Source: Xanthobacter flavus (lineage in GTDB: Bacteria > Pseudomonadota > Alphaproteobacteria > Rhizobiales > Xanthobacteraceae). From it: a DNA stretch of 64,000 nt. Under the pieces are notes generated by a model, which made no database searches, was not told where the DNA came from, and saw nothing but the letters and a program-made list of their open reading frames with translations. Of the stretch, positions 29,444 through 38,982 are shown one piece after another. Both the position numbers and the translations under genes were made by a program. How positions within the stretch are numbered: position 1 is the first letter of the stretch; each line of letters begins with the position of its first letter. Location of the stretch: the NCBI RefSeq assembly GCF_017875275.1, contig NZ_JAGGML010000001.1:2110501-2174500 (forward strand). Direction: 5' to 3'.

Positions 29444-29872
29444 TCAGGCGAGGCTGAGCTTCACGTCGATATTGTTGCGGGTGGCGTTGGAATAGGGGCA
29501 CACCTGATGCGCCTTGGCGATGAGCGCCTCGCCGGCCTCGCGGTCCACGCCCGGCAGGGACACCGTCAGCGCGATCTCCAGGCCGAAGCCGCCTTCCGAG
29601 CGCGGGCCGATGCCCACGGTGGCGGTGACGGTGGCATCCGCCGGCACCTTGGCGGTGCCGCCCTGCGAGGCCACGAACTTCATGGCGCCGAGGAAGCAGG
29701 CCGCATAGCCGGTGGCGAACAGCTGCTCGGGGTTCACACCCTCGCCGCCGGGGCCGCCCAGCTCCTTCGGGGTGACGAGCTTCACGTCGAGATTGCCGTC
29801 CAGCGTGCCGGAGCGGCCATCGCGGCCACCGGTGGCGCGGGCGGAGGTGGAGTAGAGGACGTTGACGGGCAT
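29444..29872 (-). CDS. ohr: Organic hydroperoxide resistance protein Ohr
   Basis: A 142-residue OsmC/Ohr-family thiol peroxidase that reduces organic and fatty-acid hydroperoxides. The catalytic pair is in [11 protein letters not shown] and [12 protein letters not shown], with a conserved N-terminal [10 protein letters not shown] and the Glu in [10 protein letters not shown]. It is divergent from ohrR, with an inverted-repeat operator between them, and a strong terminator follows. Confidence 0.95.
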   Translation of the reverse strand: MPVNVLYSTSARATGGRDGRSGTLDGNLDVKLVTPKELGGPGGEGVNPEQLFATGYAACFLGAMKFVASQGGTAKVPADATVTATVGIGPRSEGGFGLEIALTVSLPGVDREAGEALIAKAHQVCPYSNATRNNIDVKLSLA

Positions 29873-29897
29873 GGTGGGCTCCTGTGGGTTGGTAATT

Positions 29898-29922
29898 TCG
29901 TGAACGATTAAATCGTGTACGA
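29898..29922. promoter_or_regulatory. OhrR operator between ohr and ohrR
   Basis: A 25-bp imperfect inverted repeat centred on A29910. The arms TCGTGAACGATT and AATCGTGTACGA differ at only two positions from perfect symmetry. It lies 26 bp upstream of the ohr ATG and in the divergent gap with ohrR, where MarR-type OhrR sites are typically found. It should repress ohr, and perhaps ohrR, until peroxide oxidises the regulator. Confidence 0.8.
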
Positions 29923-30009
29923 TCTAAATAGCCGAGGCCATCGCGCCCGTCAAGCGGTTGCGATCCTGTCGTGCGCGATTTATCTGGAAGGGAGCCTCCG
30001 AGGCCCGCC

Positions 30010-30483
30010 ATGTCCGAGAAAACACCAGAGTCCACGCCCGCCCCCCCTGCGCTGATGCCGGTGGAGGACATGGTGTGCTTCGCCTTCTATGCCGCCAGCC
30101 ACGCTTTCACGCGGGTCTACAAGCCGCTCTTGGACGACCTCGGCCTCACCTATCCGCAATATCTCGCGCTGGTGAGCCTGTGGACCGAGGACGACCGCAC
30201 CGTCGGCAGCCTCGGCGCGGCGCTGGGGCTGGAATCCAGTACGCTCACGCCTTTGCTGAAGCGGCTGGAGGCCCTCGGCCACCTCACCCGCAGCCGCGAT
30301 CCCGCCGACGAGCGGGTGGTGCGGGTGAAGCTCACGCCGCAGGGCCGCGCCTTGCAGGAGAAGGCCCGCCACATCCCCGGCTGCATCCTCGGCGCCACCG
30401 GCCTCGAGCTTGCCGATGTGATGCGCCTCCAGCGCGAGGTCACAGCCCTGCGGGCGGCGCTGGAGAAGGCCGCACAGGGCTGA
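30010..30483 (+). CDS. ohrR: OhrR, peroxide-sensing MarR-family repressor
   Basis: About 157 residues from the ATG at 30010. The peroxide-sensing cysteine is Cys23 in MVCFAFYAASHAFTRVY, with the DLGLTYPQYLALV helix and winged HTH typical of OhrR (GLESSTLTPLLKRLEALG, DERVVRVKLTPQG). A second Cys in HIPGCILG could form the disulfide of two-cysteine OhrR proteins. A GTG 39 nt upstream is open but adds unconserved residues. Confidence 0.93.
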   Translation: MSEKTPESTPAPPALMPVEDMVCFAFYAASHAFTRVYKPLLDDLGLTYPQYLALVSLWTEDDRTVGSLGAALGLESSTLTPLLKRLEALGHLTRSRDPADERVVRVKLTPQGRALQEKARHIPGCILGATGLELADVMRLQREVTALRAALEKAAQG

Positions 30484-30555
30484 GCGGCGGCTTCATCCCC
30501 GCGCTTGTATACGGTACACCGGATGCGGAAACGCCAGAACAACCGGGAGGCCGCC

Positions 30556-31269
30556 ATGCTCGATCCCCATCTCGCCGGCCACATCACCTTCGCCCCCGCC
30601 GCGCAGGACCGTGCGCACGACCTGCCACCGCTGCCCCCCGGCCATCACAACCTCGGCCTCTCGGCGGAGCGGGATGCCCTGCTGGTGGTGCCGGAGGGGC
30701 TGGAGCCGGGCGTCCCGGTGCCGCTCATGGTGCTGTTCCACGGCGGCGGCGGCAGCGCGCGGAAGATCCTGCCCATGATGGAGCAGCACGCCCTCACCCA
30801 CCGCTTCCTGCTGCTGGTGCCGCAGTCCGTCTTCCCCACCTGGGACATCGTGATCGCCGGCAACGGGCCGGACCGCGAGCGGCTGGAGACGGCGCTCGCG
30901 CTGGTCGCCCGGCATTTCGAGATCGACCGCACCCGCATCTGCTTCGCCGGCCATTCGGACGGCGGCAGCTACACCCTCTCGCTGGGGCTCACCAACGGCC
31001 ATTTCGTCACCCACCTCATCGTCTCCTCGGCGGGCTTCATGTCCGTCCAGCGCCAGAGCGGAGCGCCGCGCGTGTTCATCTCCCACGGGGTGAACGACGA
31101 GCAGATCCCGGTGCAGCGCTCCGGCCGCGCGCACACGGCCCTGCTGAAGGAGGCGGGCTATGACGTGACCTACATGGAATACAACGGCCCCCACGCTTGG
31201 CAGCCGCCGGTGGTGGGCCTCGCGGTGTCCTTCTTCCTGGAGCCCGCCGCCGCGCCCGCCGCGCCGTGA
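30556..31269 (+). CDS. Alpha/beta-hydrolase (phospholipase/carboxylesterase type)
   Basis: 237 residues from the ATG at 30556, with GGGAGG just upstream. The oxyanion region is LFHGGGGSARKILP. The catalytic Ser is in AGHSDGGSY, with probable Asp in SHGVNDEQIPV and His in GPHAW. There is no signal peptide, so it is cytoplasmic. The substrate is unknown; members hydrolyse short acyl or feruloyl esters and lysophospholipids. It follows ohrR by 72 bp on the same strand and may share its transcript. Confidence 0.8.
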   Translation: MLDPHLAGHITFAPAAQDRAHDLPPLPPGHHNLGLSAERDALLVVPEGLEPGVPVPLMVLFHGGGGSARKILPMMEQHALTHRFLLLVPQSVFPTWDIVIAGNGPDRERLETALALVARHFEIDRTRICFAGHSDGGSYTLSLGLTNGHFVTHLIVSSAGFMSVQRQSGAPRVFISHGVNDEQIPVQRSGRAHTALLKEAGYDVTYMEYNGPHAWQPPVVGLAVSFFLEPAAAPAAP

Positions 31270-31376
31270 GCCGGCTTTGATCCACCCGCTGGACAAGCCC
31301 CCTACGAAGTGATGAGGTCGCCTCCAAACTAAACAAGAACGGCTGGTTCCGGACTTGGGGAGGCCGGACGGGGGAC

Positions 31377-34300
31377 ATGCTACAGGCGTCGGTCGTCATC
31401 TTCGTGGCTCTGGCCTATATCGGCCTTCTGTTCGCCATCGCGAGCTATGGCGACCGGCTGCGCCCGGGCGCGGGCCGCGGCACCGCGCGGCCGATGATCT
31501 ATTCCCTGTCGCTGGCGGTCTACTGCACCTCCTGGACCTTCTTCGGCTCGGTGGGCCTCGCCACCACCCAGGGCTTCGACTTCCTCACCATCTATCTCGG
31601 CCCCATCATCCTGATGACGGTGGGCGCGCCGCTGTTCCTGCGCGTGGTGCGGCTCGCCAAGGCCAACAACATCACCTCCATCGCCGACTTCATCGCCGCC
31701 CGCTACGGCAAGAACCAGGGCATCGCGGCGCTGGTGGCCATCGTCGCCATCATCGCTGCCATCCCCTACATCTCGCTGCAGCTGAAGGCGGTTTCGGCCT
31801 CGCTGGTGGCGCTGCTCGGCCATTTCGCGGGCGACCACGGGCGCGGCACGCTGGTGGGCGACCTCGCGCTGTTCGTGGCCTGCGCCATGGCCGCCTTCGC
31901 CATCCTGTTCGGCACCCGCCACACCGACGCCACCGAGCACCAGAACGGCCTCATGCTGGCCATCGCCACGGAATCGCTGGTGAAGCTCGCGGCCTTCCTG
32001 GGCGTCGGCCTGCTCGTCACCTTCGTCATCTTCGACGGGCCGTTCGCGCTCTGGTACGCGGCGCGGGAGGCGAGCGCGGTGGCGCCCTTCGAGCGCGGGC
32101 TGTCGCTGGAAAACTGGCTCACCATGACCATCCTGTCCGGCGGCGCCTTCATGCTGCTGCCGCGCCAGTTCCATGTGGCGGTGGTGGAGAACAAGGGCGA
32201 GAGCGAGATCCGCCGCGCCCGCTGGCTGTTCCCGCTCTATCTCGTGCTCATCAACCTGTTCGTGGTGCCCCTGGCGCTGGCGGGCATGACGCTGTTTCCG
32301 CTCAACATGGTGGACAGCGACGTCTATGTGCTCGCCGTGCCGCTCGCCGCCGGCTTCGACAGCCTCGCGCTGCTGGCCTTCGTCGGCGGCCTCTCGGCGG
32401 CCACCGCCATGGTCATCGTGGAGTGCGTCGCCATCGCCATCATGGTCTCCAACGACCTGGTGATGCCGCTGCTGCTGCGCCGCCGCGCCGCGCGGTCCGC
32501 CCACCTGCCCGAGGGCGAGCCGCGCGAGGACATGACCGGCCTGCTGCTGATGGTGCGGCGGGTGTCCATCTTCGTCATCGTCCTCCTCGCCTATCTCTAT
32601 TACCGCACCACCGGCGAGGTGCAGCTGGCGCAGATCGGCCTGCTCTCCTTCGCAGCCATCGCGCAGGTGGGGCCGGCCTTCGCCGCCGGGCTGCTGTGGC
32701 AGCGCGCCACCGCCAAGGGCGCCATCGCCGGCATCGTGGTGGGCGGGGCCACCTGGGCCTACACGCTGATGGTGCCGAGCCTCGCCGAGGCCGGGCTGAT
32801 CTCCGCGGGCGTGCTGAACGACGGCCCGTTCGGCATCGGCCTCCTGCGCCCCACCGCGCTGCTCGGCCTCACCGCCGGGCCGCTCGCCCATGGCGTCGCC
32901 TGGAGCCTGGGGCTCAACACGCTGGCGCTGGTCGTCGTCTCCTTCCTCACCCGCCCCTCGCAGATCGAGCGCACGCAGGCGCGGCTGTTCGCGGGCACGG
33001 GCGACCGGCCGCCAGCGCGGCCCGCCTTCCTGCGCTGGCGCTCCTCGGTCTCCCTTGGCGAGCTGATGGCGACGGTGGAGCGCTATCTGGGCACCGAGCG
33101 CGCCCGCGCCGCCTTCGACAGCTACGCCCGCCAGCACGGCTTCAAGCTCGACACCCACCGCGAGGCGGACGCGGGCATGGTCCGCCATGCCGAGCATCTG
33201 CTGGCCTCGGCGGTGGGCGCGGCCTCGTCCCGTCTCGTGCTCTCGCTGCTGCTGCGCAAGCGGGCGGTCTCCACCAAGGCGGCCCTGAAGCTACTGGACG
33301 ACGCCTCCGCCGCCATCCAGTACAATCGCGAGCTGCTGCAAAGCGCCATCGACCATGTGCGCCAGGGCATCGCCGTGTTCGACCGCGACCTGCGCCTCGT
33401 ATGCTGGAACCGGCAGTTCGGCCAGATGCTGGATCTGCCCGGCGAATGCTACGCGGTGGGCGTGCCGCTCACCGACATCCTCGCCGCCGCCCCCGCCGAC
33501 GACGAGGGCGAGGACAGCGACGACATCGCCACCCGCGTCACCCGCCGCGTCACCCGCTACGTGAGCCCCGACCCCGACTTCTCCGAGCGCCTGCACCAGC
33601 GTGGCGCCGTCATCGAGGCCCGCTCCGACCCCATGCCCGACGGCGGCATCGCCGTGACCTTCACCGACATTACCGCGAGCGTGGAGGCCGCGCTCGCGCT
33701 GGAGCGGGCGAACGAGACGCTGGAAAATCGCGTGCGCGAGCGCACCGAGGAGCTGGAGCGGCTCAACGGCGCGCTGGAGATCGCCAAGGCCGAGGCGGAC
33801 GAGGCCAACCTCTCCAAGACGCGCTTCCTCGCCGCCGCCAGCCACGACATCCTCCAGCCGCTCAACGCCGCCCGCCTCTACGCCACCAGCATGGTGGAGC
33901 GGGCCAAGGGATCGGAAGAGGAGCGCCTCGCCGGCAATATCGACGCCTCGCTGGAATCGGTGGAGGAGATCCTCGGGGCCCTGCTCGACATCTCCCGGCT
34001 CGACAGCGGCGTCATGCGCCCGGAATTTTCCGCCTTCCGCATCGCCGACGTGCTGAAGCCGCTGGAGATGGAATTCGCGCCGCTGGCGCGGGAGAAGAAC
34101 CTCGAACTCACCTTCCTGCCCTGCTCGCTCGCCGTGCGCTCCGACCGCCGGCTGCTGCGCCGCCTGTTGCAGAACCTCGTCTCCAACGCGGTGAAATACA
34201 CCCAGCGCGGCCGCATCCTCGTCGGCTGCCGGCGGGTGGGCGGCAAGGTGCGGGTGGAGGTGTACGACACCGGCGTCGGCATTCCCCGCTCCAAGCACAA

Positions 34301-34910
34301 GCTGGTGTTCCAGGAATTCCAGCGCCTCGACCAGGGGGCGAAGGCGGCGCGCGGCCTCGGGCTCGGCCTCTCCATCGTCGAGCGGATCGCGCGCGTGCTG
34401 GAGCATCCGGTGGCGCTGCGCTCGACCCACGGCAAGGGCTCGGCCTTCACCGTGGAGCTGCCGGTGGCCGTCTCCATGCCGGAGGAGCGCGAGGCGGTGC
34501 CCAGCCCTGCCCGCCGGGGGGCGCAGCTCGACGGACTCACCATCCTCGCCATCGACAACGAGCCGGCGATCCTCGACGGCATGCAGATGCTACTCACAGG
34601 CTGGGGCTGCGACGTCATCACCGCCGCCAGCGCGCAGGGCGCCCTGGAAGCCATCCGCCACCGCCGCAAGAAGCCCGACGTGGCGCTCGTGGACTACCAT
34701 CTCGATGGCGGACACGGCATCGAGGCGATCATGTCGCTGAGGTGGAAACTGGGGAAAATACCCGCCGTCCTGATCACCGCCGACCGCTCCAAGAAGGTGC
34801 GCGACGCGGCCCGTGCGGCGGACATGGAAATCCTCAACAAGCCTCTGAAACCCGCCGCGCTCCGGGCCATCCTCGCTCATTGGCGCATCGCCCGCGCCGC
34901 CGCCGAATAG
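31377..34910 (+). CDS. Sodium/solute symporter-type hybrid histidine kinase (CbrA/NahK-like)
   Basis: 1177 residues. Residues 1 to about 545 form a PutP-type symporter domain with about 13 helices (CTSWTFFGSVG, ANNITSIADFIAARYGK). A PAS domain follows (VFDRDLRLVCWNRQFG), then a coiled coil. Next come HisKA with phospho-acceptor His823 in AAASHDILQPLNAARL, a HATPase (LLQNLVSNAVKYTQRG, GLGLGLSIVERI) and a C-terminal receiver with Asp1106 in ALVDYHLDGGHG. It probably senses a transported solute or membrane state and signals through an external partner. No response regulator is adjacent. The ATG follows GGGGGAC, a weak ribosome site. Confidence 0.9.
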   Translation: MLQASVVIFVALAYIGLLFAIASYGDRLRPGAGRGTARPMIYSLSLAVYCTSWTFFGSVGLATTQGFDFLTIYLGPIILMTVGAPLFLRVVRLAKANNITSIADFIAARYGKNQGIAALVAIVAIIAAIPYISLQLKAVSASLVALLGHFAGDHGRGTLVGDLALFVACAMAAFAILFGTRHTDATEHQNGLMLAIATESLVKLAAFLGVGLLVTFVIFDGPFALWYAAREASAVAPFERGLSLENWLTMTILSGGAFMLLPRQFHVAVVENKGESEIRRARWLFPLYLVLINLFVVPLALAGMTLFPLNMVDSDVYVLAVPLAAGFDSLALLAFVGGLSAATAMVIVECVAIAIMVSNDLVMPLLLRRRAARSAHLPEGEPREDMTGLLLMVRRVSIFVIVLLAYLYYRTTGEVQLAQIGLLSFAAIAQVGPAFAAGLLWQRATAKGAIAGIVVGGATWAYTLMVPSLAEAGLISAGVLNDGPFGIGLLRPTALLGLTAGPLAHGVAWSLGLNTLALVVVSFLTRPSQIERTQARLFAGTGDRPPARPAFLRWRSSVSLGELMATVERYLGTERARAAFDSYARQHGFKLDTHREADAGMVRHAEHLLASAVGAASSRLVLSLLLRKRAVSTKAALKLLDDASAAIQYNRELLQSAIDHVRQGIAVFDRDLRLVCWNRQFGQMLDLPGECYAVGVPLTDILAAAPADDEGEDSDDIATRVTRRVTRYVSPDPDFSERLHQRGAVIEARSDPMPDGGIAVTFTDITASVEAALALERANETLENRVRERTEELERLNGALEIAKAEADEANLSKTRFLAAASHDILQPLNAARLYATSMVERAKGSEEERLAGNIDASLESVEEILGALLDISRLDSGVMRPEFSAFRIADVLKPLEMEFAPLAREKNLELTFLPCSLAVRSDRRLLRRLLQNLVSNAVKYTQRGRILVGCRRVGGKVRVEVYDTGVGIPRSKHKLVFQEFQRLDQGAKAARGLGLGLSIVERIARVLEHPVALRSTHGKGSAFTVELPVAVSMPEEREAVPSPARRGAQLDGLTILAIDNEPAILDGMQMLLTGWGCDVITAASAQGALEAIRHRRKKPDVALVDYHLDGGHGIEAIMSLRWKLGKIPAVLITADRSKKVRDAARAADMEILNKPLKPAALRAILAHWRIARAAAE

Positions 34911-35054
34911 TCTTTCGCCGGCTTTCCGCGCGTCCTTTCCGCCACAGGGCGCGCGCTTCGCGATTAAGCCCCCGTTCATCCCCATGAACGCCCAATAAAC
35001 GCCGCCTTCAGCCAGCGTTATGGGGACGTGCCATAGAAGCACGCCTCCGCGGCA

Positions 35055-35094
35055 TGGAAGTGTTACCAGATCGTTAATATTTGTAACACTTCCA
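35055..35094. promoter_or_regulatory. 12-bp inverted repeat with 16-nt spacer
   Basis: TGGAAGTGTTAC at 35055-35066 and GTAACACTTCCA at 35083-35094 are perfect complements, with an AT-rich spacer. It lies 38 bp upstream of the small gene at 35133 in an otherwise GC-rich region. It could be a two-half-site operator, or an RNA hairpin if transcribed. 34911-35054 holds nothing recognisable. Confidence 0.6.
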
Positions 35095-35132
35095 CGCTTA
35101 ACTCGACGCGCGAATACTTTTGGAGCGTGGCT

Positions 35133-35339
35133 ATGACGATCACGATCAACGTTCCCGTCTTCCCGCTGCGGAAAGAGATCGACGCCCGCAAGCGCCGTCT
35201 CCGTTTTCCCCTGAGCTTCTCCTCGCGTGGCTGCAAGGCCGCCGATGAGGCCCCGGCCAATTCCCGCTACACCGAGGCTGGACTCGAATTCGACGTGACC
35301 GGCATCGCCCGGCACCCGCGCGGCCCGAAGGGCAACTGA
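35133..35339 (+). CDS. Putative small protein of unknown function
   Basis: 68 residues from the ATG at 35133, with TTTTGGAG upstream at usable spacing (a GTG two codons earlier is also open). The start is hydrophobic ([12 protein letters not shown]), followed by a basic middle ([20 protein letters not shown]) and a Pro/Gly-rich end. No family is recognised. The support is the ribosome site, an AT-rich control region with a striking inverted repeat, and a 207-bp frame in its own intergenic space. Confidence 0.45.
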   Translation: MTITINVPVFPLRKEIDARKRRLRFPLSFSSRGCKAADEAPANSRYTEAGLEFDVTGIARHPRGPKGN

Positions 35340-35454
35340 CGCCGGAGGCCGGCCCCACAGGGCCGGCGCGGCTGCGACGCCGGCTTTATGGCGCCGTGCG
35401 GCATCATCCGATAAGGTCGCGCCCGAACGGCAACAGCGCGCGGCCAGAAACAAG

Positions 35455-36252
35455 ATGACGGACTTCAATTCCGCCCCGGCAACCGAAGAGACCCGCGACA
35501 GCGCGGCCGATACCCATTTCGGCTATCGCACGGTGCCCCTCGCCGAGAAGCAGGCGCTGGTGGACGACGTGTTCCACAAGGTGGCGCGGCGCTACGACAT
35601 CATGAACGACCTCATGTCCGGTGGCCTGCACCGGGCGTGGAAGGATGCGCTGGTGTCCAAGGTGCGCCCGCCGCAGGGCGCGCGGGCCTTCCACCTGCTG
35701 GATCTGGCCGGCGGCACGGGCGACGTCTCGTTCCGCGTGGTCGAGGCCGGCGGGCCGGGCACGGACGCCGTGGTCGCCGACATCAACACCGACATGCTGG
35801 CGGTGGGCCGCGAGCGCGCGCAGAAGCGGGGCCTTGCCGATCGCGTCGCCTTCGAGGAGGCGAACGCCGAGGCCCTGCCCTTCCCGGACATGAGCTTCGA
35901 TGCCGTGACCATCGCCTTCGGCATCCGCAACGTGCCGCGCATCGACCTTGCCCTCAAGGAGATGCGCCGCGTGCTGAAGCCGGGCGGGCGCGCCTTCGTG
36001 CTGGAATTCTCCAAGGTCGATGTGCCGCTGCTGGACAAGGTCTATGACGCCTTCTCCTTCCGCGTGATCCCTCAGATCGGCAAGCGCGTGGCGGGGGATG
36101 CGGAGCCCTACCGGTATCTGGTGGAATCCATCCGCCGCTTCCCTCCGGCGGAGGCGTTCGCGGGCATGATGCGGGAGGCCGGGTTCGCCCGCGTCAGCTT
36201 CACCCGCATGACCGGGGGCGTGGTGGCCCTCCATTCGGGCTTCCGCATCTGA
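35455..36252 (+). CDS. ubiE: UbiE, ubiquinone/menaquinone C-methyltransferase
   Basis: A 265-residue SAM-dependent methyltransferase of quinone synthesis. SAM motif I is [15 protein letters not shown]. UbiE motifs include [35 protein letters not shown], and the C-terminal [17 protein letters not shown]. It is followed 31 bp later by ubiB, the usual alphaproteobacterial pair. Confidence 0.96.
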   Translation: MTDFNSAPATEETRDSAADTHFGYRTVPLAEKQALVDDVFHKVARRYDIMNDLMSGGLHRAWKDALVSKVRPPQGARAFHLLDLAGGTGDVSFRVVEAGGPGTDAVVADINTDMLAVGRERAQKRGLADRVAFEEANAEALPFPDMSFDAVTIAFGIRNVPRIDLALKEMRRVLKPGGRAFVLEFSKVDVPLLDKVYDAFSFRVIPQIGKRVAGDAEPYRYLVESIRRFPPAEAFAGMMREAGFARVSFTRMTGGVVALHSGFRI

Positions 36253-36283
36253 TGGCGGTGCCCTGCGGCCGGAGGCTTCGGCC

Positions 36284-37855
36284 ATGATCTTCCTTCTCGT
36301 CGCCGATGCCTGGCGTCTCGCCCGCGCCGGCTACGTGCTCGCCCGCGAGGGCGTGCTCTCGCTCGTCTCGCCGGCCGCCGCGCCGCCGCTGGCGCGCCCG
36401 CTCCTCGACATCGCCCGGCTGATCGCCCGCAAGGATGCCGGCGACCGGCGCCAGCGCTTCTCCGCCGCGCTGTCGCGGCTCGGCCCGTCCTATGTGAAGC
36501 TCGGCCAGTTCCTCGCCACCCGGCCGGACGTGGTGGGCGCCTCGGTGGCGCGCGACCTCGAGGTGTTGCAGGACCGCATGCCGCCGTTCGGGCAGGCCAT
36601 AGCGGAGGCGACCGTCGCCGACACGTTCGAGCGGCCGGTGAAGGACATCTTCGCGGAGTTCGGCCCCGCCGTGGCCGCCGCCTCCATCGCCGAGGTCCAC
36701 AAGGGCGAGGTGATCGAGCCGGACGGCCAGCGCCGCGTGGTGGCGGTGAAGATCCTGCGGCCCGGCGTCAACCGCCGCTTCGCCTCCGACATGGGGACCT
36801 TCCGGCGCATCGCCGCCTTCGCCGAGCACAATTTCGCCGAGGCCCGCCGCCTGCGGCTGGAGACGGTGGTGGATACGCTGGCCCGCTCCGTCTCCATGGA
36901 GATGGACCTGCGCCTCGAAGCCGCCGCCTATGCGGAGCTGGCCGAGAACACGCAGGACGATCCGGAAGTCCATGTCCCCCGCGTGGACTGGGACCGCTCC
37001 GGCCGCGAGGTGCTGACCACCGAGTGGATCGACGGCATCAAGCTCTCCGACAAGGACGCCATCATCGCCGCCGGGCATGATCCGAAGGAGATCGCCCGCA
37101 TCGTCATGCAGACCTTCCTGCGGCAGGCCATGCGCGACGGCTTCTTCCATGCCGACATGCATCCGGGAAACCTGTTCGTGGATGCGCAGGGCCGCCTCGT
37201 GGTGGTGGATTGCGGCATCATGGGCCGCCTCGGCGTGAAGGAGCGGCGTTTCCTCGCGGAAATCCTCTACGGCTTCATCACCCGCAACTGGCGGCGCACG
37301 GCGGAAGTGCATTTCGAGGCGGGATACGTGCCCTTCCACCATTCGGTGGACGATTTCGCCCTCGCCATCCGCGCCATCGGCGAGCCGATCCACTCGCGCA
37401 CCGCCGACCAGATCTCCATGGCCCGCCTGCTGGCGCTGCTGCTGGAAGTCACCGCCCTGTTCGACATGCAGACCCGGCCCGAACTCCTCCTCCTCCAGAA
37501 GACCATGGTGGTGGTGGAGGGCGTCGCCCGCTCGCTGGACCCGCAGCTCGACATGTGGCGCACCGCCAAGCCCGTGGTGGAAGACTGGATCGCCGGCAAT
37601 CTCGGCCCCGTGGGCCAGTTAAAGGGGGCCGGAACGGGCCTCGGCGAGATGGGCCATTTCGCCGCGACCCTGCCCGGCCTCCTCACCCGCACCGCCCGCG
37701 TGGTGGAGCAGCTGGACGAGGCGACCCGCGACGGCCTGCGCCTCTCCCCCTCCTCGCTGGAGGGCATCGGCCGCGCCGAGGCCAAGCGCGCCTTCTGGGG
37801 CAATCTGGCCCTGTGGGTGATCGCCGCGGCGCTGCTGGGCATCTGGCTGGGCTGA
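36284..37855 (+). CDS. ubiB: UbiB, atypical kinase/ATPase of ubiquinone synthesis
   Basis: A 523-residue ABC1/ADCK-family membrane-associated protein. It has the KxGQ-type motif in YVKLGQFLATRPDVV, an Ala-rich loop (AAASIAEVHKGEV), the lysine in VAVKILRPGV, and the catalytic/metal region HADMHPGNLFVD with VVDCGIMGRL. The C-terminus ends in a membrane helix (LALWVIAAALLGIWLG). It is co-transcribed with ubiE. A hairpin overlaps its stop codon. Confidence 0.95.
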   Translation: MIFLLVADAWRLARAGYVLAREGVLSLVSPAAAPPLARPLLDIARLIARKDAGDRRQRFSAALSRLGPSYVKLGQFLATRPDVVGASVARDLEVLQDRMPPFGQAIAEATVADTFERPVKDIFAEFGPAVAAASIAEVHKGEVIEPDGQRRVVAVKILRPGVNRRFASDMGTFRRIAAFAEHNFAEARRLRLETVVDTLARSVSMEMDLRLEAAAYAELAENTQDDPEVHVPRVDWDRSGREVLTTEWIDGIKLSDKDAIIAAGHDPKEIARIVMQTFLRQAMRDGFFHADMHPGNLFVDAQGRLVVVDCGIMGRLGVKERRFLAEILYGFITRNWRRTAEVHFEAGYVPFHHSVDDFALAIRAIGEPIHSRTADQISMARLLALLLEVTALFDMQTRPELLLLQKTMVVVEGVARSLDPQLDMWRTAKPVVEDWIAGNLGPVGQLKGAGTGLGEMGHFAATLPGLLTRTARVVEQLDEATRDGLRLSPSSLEGIGRAEAKRAFWGNLALWVIAAALLGIWLG

Positions 37856-37872
37856 CGAATATTTCGTCAGCC
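37850..37872. terminator. Hairpin overlapping the ubiB stop codon
   Basis: GGCTGACGAA (37850-37859), a TAT loop, then TTCGTCAGCC (37863-37872): a perfect 10-bp stem containing the TGA stop. No T-tract follows. It may end or stabilise the ubiE-ubiB message. Confidence 0.5.
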
Positions 37873-37948
37873 TGCCGCACCGGCATGTGAATTCTTGCGT
37901 CTCGTGTCGTTTTTTCCGGAAGTCTCGGAAAGCGCGATTTCTTTCCGG

Positions 37949-37973
37949 AGACGGCGCAGCCTCTGCGCCGTCT
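37949..37973. terminator. Second hairpin upstream of mosB
   Basis: AGACGGCGCAG (37949-37959), a CCT loop, then CTGCGCCGTCT (37963-37973): an 11-bp stem with TGCG after it. It lies in the 305-bp gap before mosB (37856-38160). It may be a terminator or a leader structure. No molybdenum-cofactor riboswitch or ModE-type site was recognised in the gap. Confidence 0.4.
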
Positions 37974-38160
37974 TGCGAACAACTCGCGTACTGTTCACGT
38001 ATTGCTTTGTCCTTCTCGTAAAACTAAGTCAGGCCCCAAGATGGTTCCGGCTGAGACCAAGCATCCCGCTCGGGAGTGCTTGCGCAAGGTCAGGAGCCCG
38101 GACCGGCGCGCCGAGCCATCGGCAGGCCCTCCCCGGGCCAGCGAGACGGACCTTCCCACG

Positions 38161-38971
38161 GTGAACACGACGGCAGAGCTCGACGCGCTGCTGATGCAGC
38201 GCGCCCTGACGGACGCGGAGCTTCTCGCGGCCGCCGACGCCGCGGCGGACTTCCGCATCCTCCCCGATGCCACCGTCATCAAGATCGGCGGCCAGAGCGT
38301 GATCGACCGTGGCCGCGCCGCGCTCTATCCGCTGGTGGACGAGATCGTCGCCGCCCGCGCGAACCACAAGCTCCTGATCGGCACCGGCGCCGGCACCCGC
38401 GCCCGTCACCTCTATTCCATCGCCGCCGGCCTCAACCTGCCGGCCGGCGTGCTCTCCCAGCTCGGTGCGTCGGTGGCGGACCAGAATGCCGCCATGCTCG
38501 GCCAGCTCCTCGCCAAGCACGGCATCTCCATGGTGGACGGCGCCGGCATGTCGGCCGTGCCGCTCTACCTCAAGGAAGTGAACGGCGTCGTCTTCTCCGG
38601 CATGCCGCCCTACGGCCTGTGGACCCGCCCGGACCCGGGCCGGCGTGATCCCGCCCTATCGCACGGATGCCGGCTGCTTCCTGCTGGCCGAGCAGTTCGG
38701 CTGCAAGGCGATGATCTATGTGAAGGACGAGAGCGGCCTCTACAGCGCCAATCCGAAGACCGACCAGGCCGCCACCTTCATCCCGAAGATCTCGGTGGAC
38801 GAGATGCTCTCGCGGGGCCTTGCCGACTCCATCCTCGAATTCCCCATGCTCGATCTTCTGAAGAAGGCGCGCCACGTGCGCGAGGTGCAGGTGGTGAACG
38901 GGCTCGTGCCCGACAACCTCACCCGCGCCCTCGCCGGCGAGCACGTCGGCACCATCATCACCGCGCGCTGA
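38161..38971 (+). pseudogene. mosB: mosB, molybdenum storage protein beta subunit, apparent +1 frameshift
   Basis: Reading VNTTAELDALLMQRALTD from the GTG at 38161, the sequence follows MosB (UMP-kinase fold: TVIKIGGQSVIDRGRAALYP, LLIGTGAGTRARHLYSIAAG, GVVFSGMPPYGLW). At 38634-38643 the frame must shift by one base to regain GVIPPYRTDAGCFLLAEQFG and continue to VGTIITAR at 38971. One extra base in CCCGGGCCGG explains it. The two parts together give about 269 residues, the normal length. MosA/MosB store polyoxomolybdate for nitrogenase. Either the gene is broken, or the base is a sequencing error. An ATG at 38041 is an alternative upstream start. Confidence 0.82.
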
Positions 38972-38982
38972 GAGGACCGACC

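Noticed and set aside
28947-30071. Minus-strand frame spanning ffs, the repeats and ohr
   Set aside because: It crosses an RNA gene, repeats and a terminator, and overlaps ohr in another frame.
31380-33197. 605-codon minus-strand open frame opposite the symporter-kinase gene
   Set aside because: Antisense shadow of membrane helices; composition is artefactual.
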